A stretch of DNA of 64,000 nt from DASYQD01 sp963846495 (GTDB lineage Bacteria; Acidobacteriota; Thermoanaerobaculia; Multivoradales; JAIOJS01): the NCBI GenBank assembly GCA_963846495.1, contig CAWJWP010000014.1, positions 5,258 to 69,257 of the forward strand, in the 5' to 3' direction. Below are positions 52,888-60,977 of this stretch, piece by piece. A program made the position numbers and the translations under genes. Every line of letters begins with the position of its first letter. Positions within the stretch are counted from its first letter, which is position 1. The notes under the pieces are model-generated. The model was not told the DNA's origin and did no database searches. It was given only the letters and a program-made list of their open reading frames with translations.

Positions 52888-52902
52888 GCAAGTGCGGTGC
52901 CA
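52888..52902 (-). promoter_or_regulatory. Sigma-54 (-24/-12) promoter of the eCIS operon
   Basis: On the minus strand the sequence reads TGGCAC-CGCAC-TTGC, an exact match to the core consensus, with the invariant GG (52901-52900) and GC (52889-52888) 10 bp apart. It points toward the eCIS genes and lies 126 bp beyond the stop of a sigma-54 activator gene. An AT-richer patch with the palindrome AAAGATCTTT (52908-52917) lies just upstream. Confidence 0.85.
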
Positions 52903-53028
52903 TGACCAAAGATCTTTAGTTTGAATGGCTTGGAGCACTGAGGTGTGGCCCCATTGCCATACCCAGGGCGAGGAGGAGGCCCGCGAATGCCGGCCGCACG
53001 GGGCGCGCGGTAGTGTGGGAAAAATGCC

Positions 53029-54069
53029 CTAGCGGTGGCGTGCCGAGGCCACAGGCTCACGAGGACGGAAGCGGCCGATGTCGATGCCATGCTTCTTGAC
53101 CAGCGCCCAGAACGAGCTGCGGTCCTTGCCAGCGGTACGGGCTGCGCGGCTGACGTTGCCGTCGCAAGAGGCGAGCAGACCTTCGAGGTAGCGGCGCTCG
53201 AACTCGGCGACGGCGCGCTCCTTGGCGGCGCGGAAAGACTCAGGCGCGGACGGCTGCGGGCCGCTGGCCTCGTCGTGCAGCGCGAGATCGGCTGCCGCTA
53301 CCAGCCCGCCACCGCCGGCCGCGAGGATCACCGCGCGTTGGATGGTGTTCTCCAGCTCGCGCACGTTGCCTGGCCAGGAGTGAAGGGCTAGGCGGCGCAG
53401 CGCTTCGGGAGTGAAGTCGGTCAGATGGCGGCCAAGCTCGCGGGCGTGGAACCGCAGAAAGTGGCGAGCGAGGAGCGGCAGGTCACTGGACCGCTCGCGA
53501 AGCGGCGGGAGCTGAAGCTGGACGACATTGAGACGGTAATAGAGATCGCGGCGAAAGCGGCCCGTGGCCACCGCCGGTTCCAGCTCGGCGTTGGTAGAGG
53601 CCACCACCCGCAGGTCGGCATGGCGCAGCTGGGAAGAGCCGAGGCGGCGGTACTCCTTGCTCTCGAGAAAGCGCAGCAGTTTGACCTGAGCGCCCGGCGG
53701 CAGCGAGTCCACCTCGTCGAGGAAAAGGGTGCCACCCTCGGCTTCGGCGATCAGTCCGGGCTCGGCCGTGGCGGCACCGGTGTAAGCCGCGCGCTCGTGT
53801 CCGAACAGCTCGTTCTCGACCAAGTCCAATGGCAGGGCGCCGGAGTTGACCGGGACGAACGGCTGCGCGCGACGGGGCGAGAGGTAGTGGATGGCACGGG
53901 CGAACAGTTCTTTGCCGGTGCCGGTCTCGCCCAGAATCAGGACCCCGGCGTCGCAGGCGGCGACGGCCGGCAGCTTGCGGGCCTCGTCGAGGAACGCGGG
54001 ACTCTCGCCCATCAGCAAGCGCGCCCCCAAGGCCTGCCGCAACCGATCGATGATGCCGTCCCGCTCCAC
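53029..54069 (-). CDS. Sigma-54-dependent transcriptional activator (bacterial enhancer-binding protein)
   Basis: 346 residues: only the central AAA+ and the C-terminal Fis-type domain. Walker A GETGTGKE near residue 48, Walker B GGTLFLDEVDSL near 113, arginine fingers FRRDLYYRLNVVQL, SWPGNVRELENTI, and a C-terminal helix-turn-helix (CDGNVSRAARTAGKDRSSFW). The loop that touches sigma-54, usually GAFTGA, reads AAYTGA. There is no receiver, GAF, PAS or FHA domain, so activity may be set by expression level or a partner. GTG 54069 follows GGGGGTGAGAACTC. It lies upstream of, and in line with, the sigma-54 promoter at 52888-52902, its likely target. Confidence 0.9.
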   Translation of the reverse strand: MERDGIIDRLRQALGARLLMGESPAFLDEARKLPAVAACDAGVLILGETGTGKELFARAIHYLSPRRAQPFVPVNSGALPLDLVENELFGHERAAYTGAATAEPGLIAEAEGGTLFLDEVDSLPPGAQVKLLRFLESKEYRRLGSSQLRHADLRVVASTNAELEPAVATGRFRRDLYYRLNVVQLQLPPLRERSSDLPLLARHFLRFHARELGRHLTDFTPEALRRLALHSWPGNVRELENTIQRAVILAAGGGGLVAAADLALHDEASGPQPSAPESFRAAKERAVAEFERRYLEGLLASCDGNVSRAARTAGKDRSSFWALVKKHGIDIGRFRPREPVASARHR

Positions 54070-54361
54070 GAGTTCTCACCCCCGAGAGGTTCCCCGACGC
54101 CAAGGCGCCGGCGGATGCGCTCGGCGCGTCCTCGGCGGGGTAGCGCAACGCCGCCGCCACCACCGACTCGCCAGCAGCGCTCATGACGCTATGGAGAAGA
54201 TCTTCGCATGCGACGCGCGCTTTTGGACACCGTCCTTAGCCCGCGGGCACTGAGTCATCCACCAATGACCCAGCGCCGGCCCGCGCACGGGGCGGCACGA
54301 GAAATTGCGCGGCGGCAGCGCTTGCCTTGGCCGCGCCATCTGCGTTACAAGTGCCGGCCAG
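54070..54361. other. Intergenic region between activator and PilZ genes
   Basis: 292 bp between divergent starts (minus-strand activator, plus-strand PilZ gene). Both promoters must lie here. I see no clear sigma-70 or sigma-54 consensus and no hairpin terminator. Confidence 0.4.
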
Positions 54362-55072
54362 ATGGAGCCCGCCCGGCGCATCCGGCGCAGCCTGCTGGTG
54401 GTCAACGCCGACCAGGAGCTGTTCGACAAGATCGCGCCGCTGCTCAACCGAGAGGAGCTCGAGGTCGACCGCTTCCCGCGCGCCAGGAGCGCCCTTGAGC
54501 TGGTGTCACGGGTGCCGGTCGACGTGCTGGTCGTCGGCTACCCGTTGCCCGACGTGCCGACGCAGGAGTTCCTGGACGCCGTACGTGGCGAAGCGTCGCC
54601 CTGCCGGCAGTCGCCGCTGCTGCTCCTCGCGCGCCGCGACGACCTCGAGGACGCGCGCCGCTTCATCGGCCGCGGCGTCAACGAGGTGGTGGCGGTGGAG
54701 GAGTCGGCCGAGCGGCTGCAGGCCGCCATCTCGCGCCTCCTCGCGGTGGCGCCGCGCAGCTCGTTGCGCACGATGGTGCGCATCGTCGTCAACATCGGCG
54801 AGGGCGCGGCGCTGGAGATGGCGCAGAGCGAGAACCTCTCCGAGACCGGCATGCTGGTGCGCACCGGCGAGGTCTACCCGATCGGCAGCCGGATGAGCTT
54901 CGAGTTCCACCTCGGCGGCCAGAGCCAGCCGATCCGCGGCGAGGGCGAGGTGGTGCGGCAGACGACCGCCGGCCGCGAGTCGGTGCGCGGCATCGGCATT
55001 CGCTTCATCTCGCTTGAGCGCGACGGCATGGTGCGCCTGCAGCGCTTCCTGCGCGAGCAGGCTGGCAAATAG
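54362..55072 (+). CDS. Pseudo-receiver/PilZ domain protein
   Basis: 236 residues. Residues about 8-125 have response-regulator layout (RRSLLVVNADQELFDKIAPL, VDVLVVGYPLPDVPT, SPLLLLARRDD), but the phospho-acceptor aspartate expected in VDVLVVD is glycine and the acidic pair after strand 1 is degenerate, so phosphorylation is unlikely. Residues about 130-232 are PilZ-like (RIVVNIGEGAALEMAQSENL, SETGMLVRT, GEGEVVRQT), though the usual RxxxR signature for c-di-GMP is not obvious. ATG 54362 is the first start in frame with this fold. Possibly a regulator of surface traits; a link to the eCIS is unproven. Confidence 0.75.
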   Translation: MEPARRIRRSLLVVNADQELFDKIAPLLNREELEVDRFPRARSALELVSRVPVDVLVVGYPLPDVPTQEFLDAVRGEASPCRQSPLLLLARRDDLEDARRFIGRGVNEVVAVEESAERLQAAISRLLAVAPRSSLRTMVRIVVNIGEGAALEMAQSENLSETGMLVRTGEVYPIGSRMSFEFHLGGQSQPIRGEGEVVRQTTAGRESVRGIGIRFISLERDGMVRLQRFLREQAGK

Positions 55073-55089
55073 AAGAAGGAGCCGAGGCG

Positions 55090-55569
55090 ATGCGTCACTG
55101 GCTGGTGAAGAGCGAGCCCGAGGTCTACTCCTTCGACGACCTGATGAAGGACAAGAAGCGCACGACCTGCTGGCACGGGGTACGGAACTACCAGGCGCGC
55201 AACCTGATGCGCGAGATGAAGCGCGGCGACGCGGTGCTCTTCTACCACTCCGGCGGCGCCGAGCCGCACGTCGCCGGCCTCGCGCGGGTGGCGCGCGAGG
55301 CGTACCCGGACGACTCGGCGTGGGACCCGAAGTCGGAGTACCACGACCCCGCCTCGACGCCGGAAGACCCGCGCTGGTTCATGGTCGACGTGCAAGGCGT
55401 CGAGGCGCTGCCGGAGCCGGTGACGCTCGCCGAGCTCAAGGCCAACGCGAAGCTCGCCAAGATGAAGCTCGTGCAGAAGGGCCAGCGGCTCAGCGTCCAG
55501 CCGGTCGAGCCGGCGGAGTACGTCGAGGTGCTGCGCATGGCGGCAGCGAAGGCGCGCAAGGGCCGCTGA
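55090..55569 (+). CDS. EVE-domain protein
   Basis: 159 residues, the full length of a stand-alone EVE (PUA/YTH-like) protein: HWLVKSEPEVYSFDDLM, TTCWHGVRNYQARNLMREMK, GDAVLFYHSGGAEPHVAGLA, WFMVDVQGVEALPEPVTLAE. EVE domains bind modified bases in DNA or RNA; stand-alone forms are widespread and their target here is unknown. ATG 55090 follows AGGAGCCGAGGCG, 17 bp after the PilZ gene, so the two may share a transcript. Confidence 0.92.
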   Translation: MRHWLVKSEPEVYSFDDLMKDKKRTTCWHGVRNYQARNLMREMKRGDAVLFYHSGGAEPHVAGLARVAREAYPDDSAWDPKSEYHDPASTPEDPRWFMVDVQGVEALPEPVTLAELKANAKLAKMKLVQKGQRLSVQPVEPAEYVEVLRMAAAKARKGR

Positions 55570-55593
55570 CGGCCAGCGTGGAGCGGACGTACG

Positions 55594-57069
55594 GTGAGGG
55601 GCTCGATCGCGGTTTGGGTCGTGGTGGTGCTCGCGGGCTGTGCCCGCGGGCCGGCCGTGCACACCGGAGTGCCGTCGGCGCCGGCGGAGACGCGTGTTGC
55701 GGGTGTGCCGGAGTGGGCGTGGGTCGATCGCTTCGGCGGCCGCGGCCGCGACGTGCCGCGCGCGGTGGCGATCGCGGCCGGCGGCGAGGTCTACTCGGTG
55801 GGGCAGCTCGCGCACGCTCGCGAGGCCGGCGAGCGCTCCTGGTCGGAAGATGCGGCGGGAGACGCGGCGCGCGAGCTGATGTTCCTCGCGCGCCACGCGT
55901 CCGATGGCGCGCGTGAGTGGGTCCTCCGCTTCGGCAGCTCGCCGGTGGACGAGCCGCGGGCGGTGGCCGTGGCGCCCGACGGCACCGTGCTCGTCGCCGG
56001 CTTGTTCACGGGCGAGCTCGGATTCGGCACGGCGAGCGGCGTCGCGGCGCTGAAGCCCGTCGGCGGCGCCGACGCGTTCCTCCTCGGCATCGACGCCGGC
56101 GGGTCGCCGCACTGGGCGCTGCACTGGGGCGGCAAGCACGCCGACGCCGCGCGCGCCCTCGCCGTCGACGCCGCGGGCAACGTCTACGTCGCTGGCACCT
56201 TCCAGCTCACCGCCGATTTCGATGCGGGACCGGAACGGACGGTGATGACGAGCGCCGGCCGCACCGACGTCTTCGTGCTCAAGCTCGATGCGGAGCGGCG
56301 GCTCGCCTGGGCGCACCAGCTCGGCGGCGAGCACGTGGACGACGTGACCGCCCTCGCGGTGGCGGCGGACGGTACCGTGTACGTCGGCGGCAGCTCGGAA
56401 GGGCCCTGGGCTGGCGAGGGCTCGGCCGAGGAGGACGGCTCGGCGTCCGCCGACGTGGTACCTAGCGCGTTCCTAGTGGCGCTGGCGCCCGACGGGACGC
56501 GACGCTGGCGGCGCCGCTTCGTCAGCGACCGTGCGGTCTCGCTCGCCGGCCTGGTCGCCAGCGACGATGGCGCGATTTACGTGGGTGGCAGCTTCCAAGG
56601 CACGCTGCGCTCCATCGGCGGCGTCGCCGTCGCCAACCCGACTGGATGGGACCTCTTTCTGGCGCGCCTCGATGCGAGCGGCGAGCTGCTGTGGATCCGC
56701 GACGTCGGTGCCGACAGCGAGACGTCGCTCACCGCGCAGGCGCTGACCGCGACGGCCGGCGGCCCACTCCTCGCCGGCTGGTTCCAAGGCGATGTCGACT
56801 TCGATCCGGGCGCCGCTCATGCGCCGCTGCAGGCGGAGACGACCGCCGGCTTCCTCCTCGTGCTCGACGCCAACGGCGTGTTCTCGGGGGCCAGCTCGCC
56901 GGCGGCGTCGGGCTACAGCCAGGTGCTCGCTGTTGCTACCGCTCGCGATGGAAGAGCCGCAGCCGTCGGCGTCAGCCAGCCGAGCACCGTCTTTCGCGCT
57001 CGCCGGTCCACCGGCAGCGCGCCCGGGCTTGGCAAGAGCGACGTCTTCGTCGCCGGCTTCCGGCCCTAG
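55594..57069 (+). CDS. Lipoprotein with SBBP-type beta-propeller repeats
   Basis: 491 residues. A short signal ends in the lipobox LAGC near residue 16, so the protein is predicted to be acylated and membrane-tethered. The rest consists of repeats with G-x-V-Y/L-V-A/G-G and AVDAAGNVYVAGTF-type motifs (HADAARALAVDAAGNVYVAG, VDDVTALAVAADGTVYVGGS, LAGLVASDDGAIYVGGSF) and D-x-D-x-G loops (FDPGAAH), typical of SBBP seven-bladed propellers. GTG 55594 starts 24 bp after the EVE stop. Function unknown; likely periplasmic or cell surface. Confidence 0.8.
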   Translation: MRGSIAVWVVVVLAGCARGPAVHTGVPSAPAETRVAGVPEWAWVDRFGGRGRDVPRAVAIAAGGEVYSVGQLAHAREAGERSWSEDAAGDAARELMFLARHASDGAREWVLRFGSSPVDEPRAVAVAPDGTVLVAGLFTGELGFGTASGVAALKPVGGADAFLLGIDAGGSPHWALHWGGKHADAARALAVDAAGNVYVAGTFQLTADFDAGPERTVMTSAGRTDVFVLKLDAERRLAWAHQLGGEHVDDVTALAVAADGTVYVGGSSEGPWAGEGSAEEDGSASADVVPSAFLVALAPDGTRRWRRRFVSDRAVSLAGLVASDDGAIYVGGSFQGTLRSIGGVAVANPTGWDLFLARLDASGELLWIRDVGADSETSLTAQALTATAGGPLLAGWFQGDVDFDPGAAHAPLQAETTAGFLLVLDANGVFSGASSPAASGYSQVLAVATARDGRAAAVGVSQPSTVFRARRSTGSAPGLGKSDVFVAGFRP

Positions 57070-57111
57070 ACGCGTGCGCCGAAGTCGATCACTGCGCGCC
57101 GCGCCGCTACG

Positions 57112-57176
57112 ACGGCGCGCCGAAATCCAACACCCCGCGGCGCGCCATCAAGATGGCGCGCCGAAATCCAACACCC
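57112..57176 (-). repeat. Tandem duplication of the 3' end of the CAP-domain gene
   Basis: A block of about 24 bp (GGCGCGCCGAAATCCAACAC) occurs at 57114-57135 and again at 57155-57176. The second copy is the true 3' end of the CAP gene (encoding VLDFGAPS); the first is a downstream remnant after the stop. A weaker third match lies near 57075-57090. Confidence 0.7.
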
Positions 57177-58071
57177 AAAGCGCCGTCACGTGGCCATACT
57201 CCTCGCCGCGGATGACGCCGATGCCGGCGTGCACCAGGTGAGGATCGAGGATGTTGCGGCGGTGGCCGCTCGACAGCATCCAGCGGCGCACCACCTCGTC
57301 GGGGTCGAAGACGCCCTTGGCGATGTTCTCCGCCGCCCAGCGATGGCGATAGCCGGATTCGCCGACGCGCCAGGCGAGCGTGCGCCCCTCGGGCGTCACG
57401 TGGTCGTAGAAGCGCCGCTGCAGCATGTCGGCGGCGTGCGCCTGGGCGATGCGGTCGAGCCGCGGGTCGATGGCGAGCGGCTTCAGCCCGGCCGCGGCGC
57501 GCTCGCGGTTCACCGCGGCGAGCACGCCGGCACGCATCGCCGCGAGGTCGTCGAGCGGGGCGGCTTCGCGGCGTTCCCAGGTGATCCGCGGCAGCGCCAC
57601 GAAGAGCGACCAGAGCGGCGGCTCGACGCCCGGCGCCAATGCGGCGCCGAAGCTCTCGAAGTCGCCGAGGACGACGTCGGTGAACCCAGCGGGGTCGGAA
57701 TCCTTCCACTGTCGCACCAGCGCGCCGGCGTCGCGCGGCCCCTGGACCAGCCGCTGTCGCCACGCATAGGGCGGATAGCCGGCGCGGCGGAGGTCGCGGC
57801 TCAGCTCCATCACCATCTCGCCGTCGGCGTCGAACTCGCCGGTCGTGGCCACGTCGGTGACGCGGCGCGACGCCACCTTCGCCAACGCGGGCTCTGCGAC
57901 GAGCGGCGCAAGCCCAGCCTCGCGACGGACGTCGTTGAGCGAGGCGAGCAGCGTGAGCACCGGGTCGCCGTCGAACGACGTGACGAGCGACGGCGCTGGT
58001 GCCACGTCCGCGGGCAGCGCGAGGGCGAGGCAGAGCGCGATCGGAGCGAGGCGGCGCAAGGTGTCGCACAT
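57148..58071 (-). CDS. Secreted protein with two CAP (SCP-like) domains, the first degenerate
   Basis: 307 residues. Signal peptide about 1-26 (LRRLAPIALCLALALPADVA). Residues 35-150 are a degenerate CAP domain (LLASLNDVRREAGLAPLVAE, ALAKVASRRVTDVATTGEF) lacking the usual histidine/glutamate set. Residues 165-307 are a canonical SCP/CAP domain (VLAAVNRERAAAGLKPLAID, IAQAHAADMLQRRFYDHVTP, WAAENIAKG, WMLSSGHRRNILDPHLVHAG). CAP proteins are extracellular and their biochemical role varies. ATG 58071 was chosen for the signal peptide; the frame upstream is antisense to the helicase. It is transcribed divergently from the helicase gene with 111 bp between. Confidence 0.85.
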   Translation of the reverse strand: MCDTLRRLAPIALCLALALPADVAPAPSLVTSFDGDPVLTLLASLNDVRREAGLAPLVAEPALAKVASRRVTDVATTGEFDADGEMVMELSRDLRRAGYPPYAWRQRLVQGPRDAGALVRQWKDSDPAGFTDVVLGDFESFGAALAPGVEPPLWSLFVALPRITWERREAAPLDDLAAMRAGVLAAVNRERAAAGLKPLAIDPRLDRIAQAHAADMLQRRFYDHVTPEGRTLAWRVGESGYRHRWAAENIAKGVFDPDEVVRRWMLSSGHRRNILDPHLVHAGIGVIRGEEYGHVTALWVLDFGAPS

Positions 58072-58182
58072 GGTGTGAACCCTCGGACCCGGCCAGGCCG
58101 GGCGCGACTCCGCGACTGCTGTCGGTACGGCCCAATGGTACCCTGCGATCCGCCGCGCCCGGTGTGAACCGCGCCGCCAGCC

Positions 58183-60780
58183 ATGACAACTCCGACCGCT
58201 GCGCCCTCGTCTCCAGCCGCGACCGCCGAACGCCCGCCGCTCTCCGAGTTCCTGCCCGAGCGTGGCGCCGAGGGCACGGTCTCGTCCGACGAGCTGCTCG
58301 ACCGCTTCCTCGCCTACGTGAAGTCGCAGCAGCTCGAGCTCTACCCGGCGCAGGAGGAAGCGCTGCTCGAGCTGTGGGCCGGACGCCACGTCGTGCTCGC
58401 CACGCCGACGGGATCGGGTAAATCGCTGGTCGCGCTCGGCCTCCAGTTCAAGGCGGCCGCCGAGGGGCGGCGCTCGTTCTACACCAGCCCGATCAAGGCC
58501 CTCGCCTCGGAGAAGTTCTTCGCCCTCTGCAACCTCTTCGGCGCCGAGCGCGTCGGCATGCTCACCGGCGACGCCAGCATCAACCCGCACGCGCCCGTCG
58601 TCTGCGCCACCGCCGAGGTGCTGTCGAACATGGCGCTACGCATGGCGAGCGTCGACGCGCCCTACGTGGTGATGGACGAGTTCCACTACTACGCCGACCC
58701 GGACCGCGGCGTCGCCTGGCAGGTGCCGCTGCTGTTGCTGTCGAGCAGCCAGTTCCTGCTGATGTCGGCGACGCTCGGCAACACGGCGCCCATCGAAGAG
58801 GACCTCCAGCGGCGCAGCGGCCGCGAGGTGGCGCGGGTGGCGAGCGAGCAGCGGCCGGTGCCGCTCGAGTTCGAGTACCGCGAGACGCCGCTGCACGAGA
58901 CGATCGAGGCGCTGGTGGAGACCGACCGCGTGCCTGCCTACGTCGTCAACTTCACCCAGCGCGAGTGTGCCGAGCTCGGGCAGAGCCTGACCAGCATGCA
59001 GCTCACGTCCCGAGACGAACGGGAACGTCTGCGCGAGGCGATCGGCGACTTCCGCTTCGATACTCCCTACGGCAAGGACGTGCGGCGGCTGCTCGGCTTC
59101 GGCATCGGCATCCATCACGCCGGGCTCCTGCCCAAGTACCGGCTGCTGGTCGAGCAGCTGGCGCAGCAGGGGCTGCTCAAGGTGATCGCCGGCACCGACA
59201 CGCTGGGCGTCGGCGTCAATATCCCCATCCGCACGGTGCTGTTCAACAAGCTGGCGAAGTACGACGGCAAGAAGGTGAGCCTGCTCTCGGTGCGCGACTT
59301 CAAGCAGATCGCCGGCCGCGCCGGGCGGAAGGGGTTCGACGACCGCGGCTACGTCGTCGCCCAGGCGCCCGAGCACGTCATCGAGGTGCGGCGGGCGGAG
59401 AAGCACCGGAAGGGCCGCGGGCGGCCGGCGAAGGGACCGCCGAAAGGCGAGGTGCAGTGGAGTGAGGAGACCTTCCAGCGCCTCATCCGCCAGCCGCCGG
59501 AGGCGTTGAAGTCGAGCTTCAAGCTCACCCACGGCATGGTGCTCGACCTCGTGCAGCGCGATGGCCAGCTCGACGATCCCGATTTGGACAACTTCTGGTC
59601 GCTGCGCGAGCTCATCCGCAGAAGCCACGAGGACGACGCCGGTAAGCGGCGGCTGGTGCGCCACGCGGCGCTGGTGGTGCGTTCGCTCCACCGCACAGGC
59701 GTCTTGAAAATGCGACGCGATGCGCGCTCCGGCTATCTGTGGGTGATCGTCGACGAGGAATTGCAGCGCGAGTTCTCGCTGCACCAGGCGCTGTCGCTCT
59801 ACCTCGTCGAGGCGATCGACGGCCTCGACCCGCAGTCGCCCGACTACGCGCTCGACCTCGTTTCGCTCGTCGAGTCGGTGCTCGAGGATCCCGAGGTGAT
59901 CCTGCGCCGCCAGGTCGACAAGGTGAAGGACGAGTTGGTGGCGAAGATGAAGGCCGAGGGCATCGACTACGAAGAGCGCATGGAGCGGCTCGACCAAGTG
60001 ACGCACCCAAAGCCGCTCGCCGAGTTCATCTACGGGACCTTCCGCGATTTCCGGCGCCGCCACGCGTGGCTCGGCGACGAGGTGATCCGCCCGAAGTCGA
60101 TCGGGCGCGATCTGCTGGAACGCTACGCCTCGTTCGCCGACTACGTGCGGCTCTACGGTCTGCAGCGCAGCGAAGGGGTGTTCTTGCGCTACCTGTCGCA
60201 GCTCTACAAGACGCTGCTGCAGGGCGTGCCGGAGCGGGCGATGACCGAGCCGGTCATCGAGGCGACGGCCGTCTTCCGCACCCTCCTCGAGCACACCGAC
60301 ACCAGCCTGCTCGAGGAGTGGGAGAGCCTGCTCCATCCCGAGCTGCGGGCGCAGAAGGTGGAGGAGCGGCAGCGGGCGCGGGCGGCGCTGCGCGCCTGGG
60401 AGCTGCTGCACGACCCCAAGGCGTTCGCCGCGCGCGTGCGCGCCGAGCTCCACCAGCTGGTGGCGGCGCTGGCGCGCGGCGAGTGGGAGGATGCCGCCGC
60501 CGCGGTGTGGCAGGTCCCCGAAGATCCATGGCCGCCGGACCGGTTCGAGGCGGCGCTGGCCCCTCTCCTCGCCGAATACGGGGCGCTCGACTTCACCCCG
60601 CGCGCGCGGCAGGCGCGCCTGACGCGGATCGAGCAGACGGCGCCGCGCCTGTGGGAGGTCACCCACAACCTGCTCGACCCGCAGGGGGAGGGAAGCTGGC
60701 ACCTGCGGGGGACGATCGACCTCGCCTCAGGACGGACGCCCGAAGGTCAGCTAGTGCGGCTCGAAGCGATCGAGCCGTAG
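58183..60780 (+). CDS. Ski2-like DEAD/DEAH helicase with DUF3516 domain
   Basis: 865 residues. Helicase motifs: Q-like LYPAQEEALLEL, Walker A ATPTGSGKS (73-81), MDEFHYY (near 164), LLMSATLG (near 191), GVGVNIPIRTVLFNK and QIAGRAGRKGFD (near 375). The C-terminal half (about 420-865; KRRLVRHAALVVRSLHRTGV, RPKSIGRDLLERYASFADYV) corresponds to DUF3516 of a bacterial Ski2-like helicase group. Likely an RNA or DNA unwinding enzyme; substrate unknown. ATG 58183 is the first in frame. Confidence 0.9.
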   Translation: MTTPTAAPSSPAATAERPPLSEFLPERGAEGTVSSDELLDRFLAYVKSQQLELYPAQEEALLELWAGRHVVLATPTGSGKSLVALGLQFKAAAEGRRSFYTSPIKALASEKFFALCNLFGAERVGMLTGDASINPHAPVVCATAEVLSNMALRMASVDAPYVVMDEFHYYADPDRGVAWQVPLLLLSSSQFLLMSATLGNTAPIEEDLQRRSGREVARVASEQRPVPLEFEYRETPLHETIEALVETDRVPAYVVNFTQRECAELGQSLTSMQLTSRDERERLREAIGDFRFDTPYGKDVRRLLGFGIGIHHAGLLPKYRLLVEQLAQQGLLKVIAGTDTLGVGVNIPIRTVLFNKLAKYDGKKVSLLSVRDFKQIAGRAGRKGFDDRGYVVAQAPEHVIEVRRAEKHRKGRGRPAKGPPKGEVQWSEETFQRLIRQPPEALKSSFKLTHGMVLDLVQRDGQLDDPDLDNFWSLRELIRRSHEDDAGKRRLVRHAALVVRSLHRTGVLKMRRDARSGYLWVIVDEELQREFSLHQALSLYLVEAIDGLDPQSPDYALDLVSLVESVLEDPEVILRRQVDKVKDELVAKMKAEGIDYEERMERLDQVTHPKPLAEFIYGTFRDFRRRHAWLGDEVIRPKSIGRDLLERYASFADYVRLYGLQRSEGVFLRYLSQLYKTLLQGVPERAMTEPVIEATAVFRTLLEHTDTSLLEEWESLLHPELRAQKVEERQRARAALRAWELLHDPKAFAARVRAELHQLVAALARGEWEDAAAAVWQVPEDPWPPDRFEAALAPLLAEYGALDFTPRARQARLTRIEQTAPRLWEVTHNLLDPQGEGSWHLRGTIDLASGRTPEGQLVRLEAIEP

Positions 60781-60951
60781 GGGGGATCACCCCATTGGGT
60801 CGCTAGCCGTGAGGGGCTGCGTCTCGCCCGAAGCGCCAGCCCCTACGCTTGTGCCACCGCGGCACATGCGTCGAGATGGCCTCGGTGCCAGTTTGGCCGC
60901 GACATCGCGATGCCATCGCGGCATAGGAGGACGTCGGCGCCCAAAAACACC

Positions 60952-60977
60952 GCGGCCCCCGATTCCTCGGGGGCCGC
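60952..60977 (-). terminator. Intrinsic terminator for minus-strand transcription
   Basis: An 11-bp perfect stem (GCGGCCCCCGA/TCGGGGGCCGC) with loop TTCC. On the minus strand the stem is followed by GTGTTTTTGG, a T-rich tail; on the plus strand no T-run follows. It would end transcripts from ligD or, more likely given the distance, from the candidate RNA just upstream. Confidence 0.75.

Noticed and set aside
52887..52902. Plus-strand reading of the sigma-54 site (TGGCA-N7-TGCC)
   Set aside because: The site is partly palindromic, but the plus-strand version departs from the TTGC element and points toward the 3' end of the activator gene, away from any plus-strand gene start.
52908..52917. 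AAAGATCTTT palindrome as an activator binding site
   Set aside because: Only 10 bp, a single copy, and too close to the -24 element for a usual upstream activating sequence; kept as a note, not a feature.
57148..58590. 480-residue version of the CAP protein
   Set aside because: The extra N-terminal part is antisense to the helicase gene, whereas ATG 58071 gives a clean signal peptide.
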